The notes under the pieces were generated by a model. It was given only the letters and a program-made list of their open reading frames with translations. It searched no databases and was not told the DNA's origin. The position numbers were made by a program, and so were the translations under genes. From positions 1-21,918 of the forward strand of contig JASHSR010000463.1 of assembly GCA_030038645.1 (NCBI GenBank): a DNA stretch of 21,918 bases, in the 5' to 3' direction. This DNA comes from Gammaproteobacteria bacterium (GTDB lineage Bacteria; Pseudomonadota; Gammaproteobacteria; Steroidobacterales; Steroidobacteraceae). Shown here one piece after another: positions 14,660 through 20,887 of the stretch; position 1 is the first letter of the stretch, and each line of letters begins with the position of its first letter.

Positions 14660-16807
14660 TTACCGCGGCGCCGGGCCGCCCTGCGGCGCGTGCAGCGCCG
14701 CCGCTTTGGCCTGATTCGCCTGTGCGATCATGTACGCGCGCACCGACTGCGCTTGGGGCTCGGTCAGTCTGCCCTTGAACGACGCCATGCCGTTCGGCTG
14801 GAGCGCCCCTCCGAGGACGATCGCGTCGAACGCCGCCGCGCTCCCGAGCGCAGGCGAGTAGCGCAGGTCGGGAAAGATCTCGCGATTCGCGGCCGGCGGG
14901 TCGTGGCACATCGCGCAGTGGGTCTCGAACTGCTCGTGCCCCTCCTCGATCGTCGCCGCGGACGCCGTCGAGGGCGGGGGATTCAGCACGGGCGGCGGCG
15001 GGGGCGGCGGCGCCGGAGGGAGCGACGCCGTCGCGCCGAGCTTGAAGACGAGGAGCCGCGATTGGTTGCTCATCCCGTAGCGCACGAGGCCGTAACCGAC
15101 TTCCTCGGCGATGTACTGCACGCCGCCGATCGCGAAGCTCATCGGCCCGGCCACGACGCCGGTCTCGGCGTCCATCGACCAGAGCGGCTTGCCGTCGGTC
15201 GCGCGGTACGCGACGAATCGGCCATCCGTCGTGCCTTGGAAGACGAGTCCGCCCGCCGTGGAGAGCGTTCCCGCTCCGATTCGGCCGAGCGGCCGCGAGC
15301 GCCACACCGCGCGCTCCGTCACCGGGTCCCAGGCGACGAGCCGCGACCGCGACTGCGGCGGGCGAGCTCCGGTCGGGCGGCCGCGACCTCCGGCGGGGAA
15401 CCCGAGGCCGGTATTGGCGCCCATCGGCTGGAACGTGAATGTCTTGGCGCCCATCATCGTGAACTTGGTGTCGATCGCCGAGAAGTAGACGAGGCCTGTC
15501 AAAGGATCGAACGACATCGGGTGCCACGCATGCGCACCCTGACCGCCGGGCTCGACGACGGCCGGCTTGCCGGTGATGTCGTACCTCGCCGCCGGATTCG
15601 GAATCGGCCGCCCCGTCTCCGGGTCGATCCCCAGGGTCCAGGTGACGGGCACGAAGTTCTTGGCGGAGATGAGAGAGCCGGTCCGCGCGTCGAGCACATA
15701 GAAGAAGCCGTCCTTCGACGCCTGCATGACCACCCGGCGCGAGCGGCCGTCGATCCGCAGATCCGCGACCACGAGCGGCGAGGTCGCGTCGTAGTCCCAC
15801 TCCTCGCCGGGGGCGACCTGGTAGTGCCACACGTATGCGCCGGTGTCGGCGTTGACCGCGATGATCGAGGCGACGAACAGATTGTCGCCGCCGCCCGATC
15901 CGCGGAAGGCGCGATTCCAGGGCGTGCCGTTGCCCGTGCCGAAGTAGACGAGGTTCAATCTGGGATCGTAGACGATGGCGTCCCAGACACCCGCGCCGCC
16001 GCCGGCCTTCCACCAGTCCCCGTGCCAGGTTTGCGCGGCCTTTGCGAGGATCGGCTGCTCGAAGCCGCGAGCGGGATCTCCGGGCACCGTGTAGAAGCGC
16101 CAGTCGAGCTTTCCGGTCTCCGCGTCGTAGGCGGACAGATAGCCTCGGATGCCGAACTCGCCGCCCGCGTTGCCGATGAGCACTCTGCCTTTCGCGACGC
16201 GGGGCGCTCCGGTGATCGTGTACGGCTTGTCATGGTCCACGGTGAGCACCGACCACACGGGCTTGCCCGTCTTCGCATCGAGCGCGACGAGCCGGCCGTC
16301 ATAGGCCGCGACGTAGATCTTGCCGCGCCAGGCCGCGATGCCGCGGTTCACCACGTCGCAGCAGCCGCGCCCGGCGAACTCGCCGGGGACTTTCGGATCG
16401 TACGCCCACAGGAGCCTGCCGGTTTGCGCATCGTAGGCCCTGACCTTGCTCCAGGCGGTGGACAAATAGAGGACGCCGTCGATCTCGAGCGGCGTGCCTT
16501 CCTGGCTGCGGTTCGTGTCGAAGTCCGCGTACCACGCGAGGCCGAGCTTGGAGACGTCGCCTGTATCGATCTGCGCGAGAGGGCTGAATCGCTGCTCGTC
16601 GTGGGTGCGGCCGACCGACATCCACTCGCCGGGCTCGGAGTTCGCGCGGATCAGCCGCCGAGCCGTCACGGCGGCCGGCCCGGGTGCCAGGGCCGATGCG
16701 GCCGTCACCGCGCCGGCGGAAGCGACCGCCTGGAAGGCGCATGCGATGCAGGTCCACAGCACGGCCGCCGCGCAGGCGCGTGGAGACGAAAATCCCGGAT
16801 CCGTCAC
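14660..16807 (-). CDS. PQQ-dependent alcohol dehydrogenase with C-terminal cytochrome c (quinohemoprotein)
   Basis: The protein is 715 residues from a GTG at 16807 that follows GGGGG and opens a signal-peptide-like stretch (about 10-36); a TTG two codons upstream is also possible. Upstream ATGs give an Arg-rich extension and are discarded. It should oxidise alcohols or aldehydes in the periplasm, passing electrons from PQQ to heme c. Marks: the adjacent-Cys disulfide in GRGCCDVVNRG (149-150), the W-H-G-D-W-W-K-A-G-G-G block (261-271), GTGNGTPWN, the catalytic Asp338 in EEWDYDAT, and metal-site-like E217 and N293. A Pro-rich linker (about 597-612) leads to a cytochrome domain with C-A-M-C-H (631-635) and axial Met674 in NGMASF. 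Asp340, two residues after the catalytic Asp, is the signature of lanthanide-using PQQ enzymes. It is first of the minus-strand set and divergent from the Rieske gene. Confidence 0.92.
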   Translation of the reverse strand: MTDPGFSSPRACAAAVLWTCIACAFQAVASAGAVTAASALAPGPAAVTARRLIRANSEPGEWMSVGRTHDEQRFSPLAQIDTGDVSKLGLAWYADFDTNRSQEGTPLEIDGVLYLSTAWSKVRAYDAQTGRLLWAYDPKVPGEFAGRGCCDVVNRGIAAWRGKIYVAAYDGRLVALDAKTGKPVWSVLTVDHDKPYTITGAPRVAKGRVLIGNAGGEFGIRGYLSAYDAETGKLDWRFYTVPGDPARGFEQPILAKAAQTWHGDWWKAGGGAGVWDAIVYDPRLNLVYFGTGNGTPWNRAFRGSGGGDNLFVASIIAVNADTGAYVWHYQVAPGEEWDYDATSPLVVADLRIDGRSRRVVMQASKDGFFYVLDARTGSLISAKNFVPVTWTLGIDPETGRPIPNPAARYDITGKPAVVEPGGQGAHAWHPMSFDPLTGLVYFSAIDTKFTMMGAKTFTFQPMGANTGLGFPAGGRGRPTGARPPQSRSRLVAWDPVTERAVWRSRPLGRIGAGTLSTAGGLVFQGTTDGRFVAYRATDGKPLWSMDAETGVVAGPMSFAIGGVQYIAEEVGYGLVRYGMSNQSRLLVFKLGATASLPPAPPPPPPPVLNPPPSTASAATIEEGHEQFETHCAMCHDPPAANREIFPDLRYSPALGSAAAFDAIVLGGALQPNGMASFKGRLTEPQAQSVRAYMIAQANQAKAAALHAPQGGPAPR

Positions 16808-17087
16808 GCTCAACCCCCAGAGACGGCTGCAGAATGGCCCCGTGCTCGAGCCCGCATGCCTTCGCTCGAGTGTACCATCACGGCTTCCACGCAGGCCCCG
16901 GCAGGGGCTGCGCTCCCCTGGTGCCGTCCGGCAAAATCCGTAACATTCAGCGGCTGGCTGGCCCCTGGCGCTCGCGGACCTGCGGCGCGGGTGCATCGGC
17001 TCGAGCTCAAGGCAGGGAGGCGCGATCAACGAGCGTGAACTTCAGGGAAGCGGTACCCTTGTTCCGGGCCGGCTTTGGGAGCGTCCG
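16808..17087. promoter_or_regulatory. Divergent promoter region between PQQ dehydrogenase and Rieske oxygenase genes
   Basis: These 280 nt must carry the promoters for both directions. A strong short hairpin is present: GGCCCC (16894-16899), loop GGCA, GGGGCT (16904-16909), closed by five G-C pairs and one G-U. The least GC-rich part, about 16930-16955 (GGCAAAATCCGTAACATTCA), is a plausible promoter core, but I cannot match clear -35/-10 boxes. The Rieske ribosome site (GGGAG) lies at the right end. Reading frames here lack family features. Confidence 0.4.
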
Positions 17088-18188
17088 ATGTCGGAAGAAG
17101 CGTTGAACCCCACTCCTCTTTACCCGGCGAGCCCCGCCAACGGGCTCGACCTGCGCCGCGTGGGCGCCCACCCGGACTACTGGTATCCCGTCGCCTGGTC
17201 CGACGAGCTGAAGTCGGGTCGAACGCTGGGCCGCCGTTTCGCCGAGCAGCCGATCGCGCTGTACCGGGGCCGAGCGGGGCAGGTCTTCGCCCTGGAGGAT
17301 CGCTGCGCGCACCGGCAAGTGCCCTTGCATCTCGGCGTCGTCTGCGGCGATGAGCTCAAGTGCCATTATCACGGCTGGACCTACGACGGGACGGGCCGCT
17401 GCGTGGACGTGCCCTATCTCGGCAAGGACCGGCTGCCGAACGGAGTGAGGAGCTATCCCGTCCGCGAGATCGACGGGCTCATCTTCGTCTTCCCCGGCGA
17501 CCCGGCCCTCGCGGAAGGGCGGCTGCCCCGCACGCTCGGCGCCTCCCAGCGCAAGGACTACAAGACCCGGCGGCTCAACCGCGAGGTCGCCTGCCACTAC
17601 ACGTTCATGCACGAGAACCTGTTCGACATGAACCACCAGTTCATGCATCGCAAGCAGATGGGCTCGATCAGGGCGAGATGCATCGGGCGGCAGCACGGCG
17701 ATCACTGGGCGCAGGTGGAGTACAGCTTCACCCGCACCGAGGGCAAGCCATCGGTCGGCGAGCGGGTGATCGTGGACCTGATACGCAAGCGCAAGGAGCC
17801 GAAGCAGTCCTTCTCCGACCACATGCAGATCCGCACCGACTACCCCTCTCAGAGCCTGAAGGTCTGGGTCGGACGCGAGATCGATCCAAGCCAGGACCCG
17901 GTACTCGATGTGTGGCTGTGCTACACGCCGCTCGACGGCGAGCAGCGCAGCAATCGGACTTTCGGGTATCTCTCGGTGAAGAAGCCGCCGATCCCCGGCC
18001 TCATCCATGCGGCGTGGCCCTTCGTCGTCTGGTTCACCGAGAACATCTTCCGCGAGGACAAGGATATCGTCGAGTACGAGCAGCGGGCGCACGACGCGCA
18101 GGGCGCGGACTGGAACAACGAGATATTCCCGGCCATCCGCGACCTTCGCGACGTGCTCGCGCGGTCGGGGAGGCCCCTGCCGACGTGA
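17088..18188 (+). CDS. Rieske non-heme iron oxygenase, alpha subunit
   Basis: The protein is 366 residues. It should insert oxygen into, or remove alkyl groups from, an aromatic or cyclic substrate, using electrons from a separate reductase; none is encoded in this window. The Rieske [2Fe-2S] centre is C73-x-H75 (RCAHRQ) and C92-x2-H95 (KCHYHGW). The catalytic domain has the iron motif E176-N-L-F-D180-M-N-H183-Q-F-M-H187, with a later acidic ligand probably in REDKDIVEYEQ. The two His are separated by three residues, not the more usual four or five. The start at 17088 has GGGAG about 9 nt before it. The size and single-subunit look resemble VanA/PobA-type O-demethylases, but the substrate is unknown. 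It is divergent from the PQQ dehydrogenase and followed after 14 nt by the LOG gene. Confidence 0.9.
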   Translation: MSEEALNPTPLYPASPANGLDLRRVGAHPDYWYPVAWSDELKSGRTLGRRFAEQPIALYRGRAGQVFALEDRCAHRQVPLHLGVVCGDELKCHYHGWTYDGTGRCVDVPYLGKDRLPNGVRSYPVREIDGLIFVFPGDPALAEGRLPRTLGASQRKDYKTRRLNREVACHYTFMHENLFDMNHQFMHRKQMGSIRARCIGRQHGDHWAQVEYSFTRTEGKPSVGERVIVDLIRKRKEPKQSFSDHMQIRTDYPSQSLKVWVGREIDPSQDPVLDVWLCYTPLDGEQRSNRTFGYLSVKKPPIPGLIHAAWPFVVWFTENIFREDKDIVEYEQRAHDAQGADWNNEIFPAIRDLRDVLARSGRPLPT

Positions 18189-18202
18189 GGAGCTGATCGC
18201 GG

Positions 18203-18820
18203 ATGAGCTCGGCCGATCCGCAGGGGATGCAGGGACAGGTCGAGCGCGCCGTCTGCGTCTACTGCGCATCGAGCCGGACCGCCCATCCCGAGTATCGTGA
18301 CGCGGCGCGCAGGCTCGGCGCGACGCTCGCCGAGCAGGGCTTCGGCGTCGTCTACGGTGGCGGCGGCGCCGGCTCGATGGGCGCGCTCGCCGACGGCGCG
18401 TTGAGCAAGGGCGGCCGCGTCGTAGGCGTCCTGCCCCGATTCATGGCGGATCTCGAGTGGGGCCACAAGGGGCTCACGGAGCTCAACCTCGTCGAGGATA
18501 TGCGCACGCGCAAGCATCTCATGCTCGCGCGCAGCCAGGCGGCGGTCGCCCTGCCGGGCGGCTCGGGGACGCTCGAGGAGCTCCTCGAGGCCATCACGCT
18601 GAAAAGGCTCGGGCTATACCTCAACCCGATCGTGCTCGTGAATACGCGGAGCTTCTTCGATCCGCTGATCGAGCTGCTGTCCCGCGCCGTCGGGGAGCGC
18701 TTCATGGACGAGCGGCATTTGAAGATGTGGCAGGTCGTTCCTCAGCCCGAGCAGGTACCGGAGGCACTCGAGGCGGCGGCGCCGTGGACCACCGCCGCGC
18801 GCGGCTTCGCAGCCGTGTAG
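18203..18820 (+). CDS. LOG-family nucleoside 5'-monophosphate phosphoribohydrolase
   Basis: The protein is 205 residues. Family members hydrolyse nucleotide 5'-monophosphates (cytokinin riboside phosphates or AMP-like substrates) to the free base plus ribose 5-phosphate. Visible marks are VCVYCASS at the N terminus, VVYGGGGAGSMGALA, VVGVLPRFM, the Arg/Lys pair in MRTRKHLM, and the signature L-P-G-G-S-G-T-L-E-E with its catalytic Glu. Size and motifs match the family throughout. The ribosome site AGGAG overlaps the end of the Rieske gene, 10 nt before the ATG, so the two are probably co-transcribed. A link to Rieske metabolism is not obvious; it may be housekeeping (nucleotide clean-up) carried along. 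Confidence 0.93.
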   Translation: MSSADPQGMQGQVERAVCVYCASSRTAHPEYRDAARRLGATLAEQGFGVVYGGGGAGSMGALADGALSKGGRVVGVLPRFMADLEWGHKGLTELNLVEDMRTRKHLMLARSQAAVALPGGSGTLEELLEAITLKRLGLYLNPIVLVNTRSFFDPLIELLSRAVGERFMDERHLKMWQVVPQPEQVPEALEAAAPWTTAARGFAAV

Positions 18821-18841
18821 CCGCCGGCGGGAAGGGCCCAT

Positions 18842-18873
18842 CGGCGGCACGAGCGGGTCCGCTCGCGCCGCCG
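18842..18873. terminator. Strong imperfect hairpin between convergent genes, probable bidirectional terminator
   Basis: CGGCGGC (18842-18848) pairs with GCCGCCG (18867-18873). After one A-C mismatch, CGAGCG (18850-18855) pairs with CGCTCG (18860-18865) around the loop GGTC. The hairpin lies in the 60 nt between the ends of the LOG gene and the convergent SPOR lipoprotein gene, which fits a terminator used from both sides. It lacks a T-run on either strand, so classical Rho-independent release is not assured. Confidence 0.5.
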
Positions 18874-18880
18874 CACGGCG

Positions 18881-19546
18881 TCAGCCTTTGACGACCTCGC
18901 AATGCTGATGCGCTTTCCTCAGCTTCGCGCAGGCGGCGTTCGCCTCGTCCTGGCTCATCGGCGCGGAGCGCAGATGACTCGCCTTCGACGGAGGCGTCGG
19001 AGGCACGACGACCACGTCGTGCAGCAGATTGCCGAATCGCGCCTTCGCCCGCGCGCTCGCGCGCTCGGCTTGCTTCGCGCTGCGGTACGAGCCCGCGAGC
19101 TGCACGCGATACTCGCTGTTGAGCTTCTGCAGCTGCGCTCTCGCCTGATCCGACTCAGGCCCGGTCGGATACTTCTCGAGGAAGGCCTGCAGCGCCGATG
19201 CGGATCCGTCGGCCGATGCGGTCTGCCAGGCGGCGGCCCGCTCGAAGCCCGTGATCTTGTCCTGCGCTTCCTGCAGGTGCGAGCCGCTCGGCTCGGCCTT
19301 CACGTATTGCTGGAAGGCCGCCTCGGTATTGGAGTTCATCGCGTCCATCCACGCTTGGTCGTCCTGCAGCGAATGGATCTTCGAGCGCGCGTCGTCGGCG
19401 TGCTGGCCGTTCGGGTGCTCCTTCAGAAAGTCCTGATACGCCGCGACGGTGTTGGCGGTGGCCGCCTTTTGCCAGTCGGCCTCGGTCGAGCTGCAGGCCA
19501 GGAGAAAGATGGTCAGCACGAGACTGACTGCGCCCAGTATTTTCAT
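18881..19546 (-). CDS. SPOR-domain lipoprotein with helical repeats
   Basis: The protein is 221 residues from the ATG at 19546, which follows GAGGG and starts a lipoprotein signal (MKILGAVSLVLTIFLLA-C18). The upstream in-frame extension is rejected because it crosses the TetR gene and lacks a signal. After the lipid anchor come three similar units of about 45-50 residues with the pattern AAYQDFLKEHPNG..ADDARSKI, AFQQYVKAEPSG..LQEAQDKI and ALQAFLEKYPTG..SDQARAQL, which resemble TPR/Sel1-like helical hairpins. The C terminus (about residues 145-221), EYRVQLAGSYRSAKQAERAS onward, is a SPOR domain, which binds denuded peptidoglycan at division sites. It is probably an outer-membrane lipoprotein touching the cell wall. 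It is divergent from the TetR gene and shares an 88-nt control region with it. Confidence 0.85.
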   Translation of the reverse strand: MKILGAVSLVLTIFLLACSSTEADWQKAATANTVAAYQDFLKEHPNGQHADDARSKIHSLQDDQAWMDAMNSNTEAAFQQYVKAEPSGSHLQEAQDKITGFERAAAWQTASADGSASALQAFLEKYPTGPESDQARAQLQKLNSEYRVQLAGSYRSAKQAERASARAKARFGNLLHDVVVVPPTPPSKASHLRSAPMSQDEANAACAKLRKAHQHCEVVKG

Positions 19547-19606
19547 AGGATAGCCCTCACAAGCAGCCGTCCCTGGCGCGTGGTGTGCTTGCCCCTGAAC
19601 ATGCAA

Positions 19607-19642
19607 GCGCACATACGCTACAGTATGTCGCGTAATGTGCGC
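19607..19642. promoter_or_regulatory. Nested inverted repeats, candidate TetR operator
   Basis: Two overlapping palindromes lie in the gap between the SPOR lipoprotein and TetR genes. ACATAC (19611-19616), six spacer bases, then GTATGT (19623-19628) is a perfect 18-bp dyad. GCGCACAT (19607-19614) and ATGTGCGC (19635-19642) form a second perfect 8-bp dyad with a 20-nt spacer. The right arm includes the TetR start codon. TetR-family proteins typically bind such dyads in their own promoter, so autoregulation and control of the divergent lipoprotein are likely. Confidence 0.5.
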
Positions 19643-20345
19643 AAGAAGGGTAACGTTGCCGGCCCCTCCGGCCGGTCCGACCCGTCCGGCCCGGCGCGAC
19701 AGACGCCGCGCGCCTCGCCGGGAGCGGGCCGGCAGACCCCGGGACGAGCGGATCGACAACGAGGTGGTTGCCGCGGTGCTGCACACGCTTCGCACGCGGG
19801 GCTACCGCGCCGTGACCATCGAGGGCGTGGCCCGATCCGCCAAGCGCGCGCGCACGAGCATCTACCGCCGTTGGCGCAGCAAGCGGGAGCTCGTCGCGTA
19901 CGCCGTCCTCAGCGCGATGGGAAAGAAGCCGGCCGCCGATACCGGGAGGCTTCGCAAGGATCTCGAGGCGGCCGTCGGCACGCTGCTCAACGCGTTCTCC
20001 GGCCCGCTGGGACAGGCGCTCGCGGGGCTGGTCGCGGACATGGCGCAGGACACCGCTCTCGCGCGGACCATTCGCGGCGAAGTGCTCGCGGCACGGCGCA
20101 ACTCGATGCGTGAGGCGTTCGACCGTGCGCGGGCGCGCCGCGAATCGCGGGACGATCTGGACATCGAGCTGGTGCTCGACATGTTGACCGGCCCGTTCTA
20201 CTACCGGGCGCTGTTCGGGCACGCGCCGATCACGCACCGCATGACGGACGAGGTGGTGAGTTACGTGATGCGGGTCGCTGCGCCGTGCGGCGCTCACCCG
20301 CGCGCGCCGAGGCCGCGCAGCGCCGGCAGAAGCCTCGAGTGCTGA
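19635..20345 (+). CDS. TetR-family transcriptional regulator
   Basis: The protein is 236 residues. After a disordered Arg/Pro-rich N-terminal stretch of about 35 residues comes the TetR DNA-binding domain: VVAAVLHTLRTRGYRAVTIE, then the helix-turn-helix GVARSAKRARTSIYRRW and the usual RSKRELVAYA. The remaining 140 residues are an all-helical ligand-binding domain ending with a GPFYYRALFGHAPIT block, typical of a TetR_C subgroup with a GP-x-x-YR motif. No ribosome site precedes the ATG at 19635 and the start codon falls inside a palindrome, so translation may be leaderless or weak; I see no better in-frame start. The ligand is unknown. Probable targets are its own gene and the divergent lipoprotein, with the catabolic genes upstream a possibility only. 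Confidence 0.88.
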   Translation: MCARRVTLPAPPAGPTRPARRDRRRAPRRERAGRPRDERIDNEVVAAVLHTLRTRGYRAVTIEGVARSAKRARTSIYRRWRSKRELVAYAVLSAMGKKPAADTGRLRKDLEAAVGTLLNAFSGPLGQALAGLVADMAQDTALARTIRGEVLAARRNSMREAFDRARARRESRDDLDIELVLDMLTGPFYYRALFGHAPITHRMTDEVVSYVMRVAAPCGAHPRAPRPRSAGRSLEC

Positions 20346-20665
20346 GGGCCCGATAGGGCGCCGAGACCTCGCCGGGGCGCCAAGGGCTTTCTCCGGTGCG
20401 GGACCGTCCTCGACCCAGAGCTCGGGCGATCCGTCGGGGGCAGATCTGCCGGCTGAGGGAGCGAAACTTGCGACGGAGCGCGCCGTAGATTTGGACGAAC
20501 AGGTCACCATCGGTCCCCGCGAGGCATGCGTCCGCCATCCAGACAGACTCCGGGATGGAGCCGGTCCGATCCGACGAGCGGCTTCCGCGCGCTCGCGCGC
20601 AATCGCTGGCGCAAGCGCAAGGGCGGCTACGCGAGACGCATAGAGCGCCGAGCCTTGGTCGCCGT

Positions 20666-20803
20666 CTACTTGCTTCCCGGCAGCCCGATGATCGCAAATA
20701 CCTGCTGTACCGCATTGCTGAGCGCCGCAGCCACGTCGGCGTCGTCGATCCCGCTCCCACCCTGAAGCCGCAGCGCCTCTCGCGACGATCCGGGGGAGAT
20801 CAT
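20666..20803 (-). CDS. Possible small protein of 45 residues
   Basis: I do not recognise this frame. It begins MISPGSSREALRLQGGSGID and ends with a plausible amphipathic helix (DADVAAALSNAVQQVFAIIGLPGSK). Its third codon positions are mostly G or C, like the real genes around it. TAGGAC lies about 6 nt before the ATG, a fair ribosome site. A longer version from an ATG at 20839 (57 residues) is possible but has no ribosome site. It is divergent from the carbamoyltransferase. It could equally be a chance frame. Confidence 0.3.
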   Translation of the reverse strand: MISPGSSREALRLQGGSGIDDADVAAALSNAVQQVFAIIGLPGSK

Positions 20804-20809
20804 CCCCCG
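20791..20809. repeat. Perfect inverted repeat upstream of the carbamoyltransferase gene
   Basis: CGGGGGA (20791-20797), GATCA, TCCCCCG (20803-20809) forms a perfect 7-bp dyad with a 5-nt centre. It lies 79 nt before the carbamoyltransferase start and covers the start codon of the possible small minus-strand gene. It could be an operator or an RNA hairpin; no T-run follows. Confidence 0.4.
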
Positions 20810-20887
20810 TCCTACACCTGTTCCTGCGAGGCTCTGCATGGATATCAGACTGCCCACTTGGCGCTCCGGCCGTGGCAAGGAGCGCAC

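Larger units (their letters stand above)
20346..20887. other. Mostly non-coding region, 542 nt
   Basis: No family-like protein is seen between the TetR gene and the carbamoyltransferase. Open frames cross it on both strands, but they are Arg/Ser-rich and typical of GC-rich shadow frames. The exception is a possible 45-codon minus-strand gene at its right side (20666-20803), whose start lies in a 7-bp inverted repeat; both are listed separately. The carbamoyltransferase promoter should lie in the last 80 nt. I see no tRNA, repeat array or insertion-sequence end. Confidence 0.5.

Noticed and set aside
13123..14778. 551-codon plus-strand frame opposite the dioxygenase gene
   Set aside because: It is antisense to a protein with all four iron His and shows no domain of its own.
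14546..17038. 830-codon plus-strand frame opposite the PQQ dehydrogenase gene
   Set aside because: It is a mirror of a firmly identified gene; the translation is Arg/Ala/Glu/His-rich and lacks any motif.
20230..20760. 176-codon minus-strand frame downstream of the TetR gene
   Set aside because: It is Arg/Ser/Pro-rich, overlaps the end of the TetR gene and has no motif or ribosome site.
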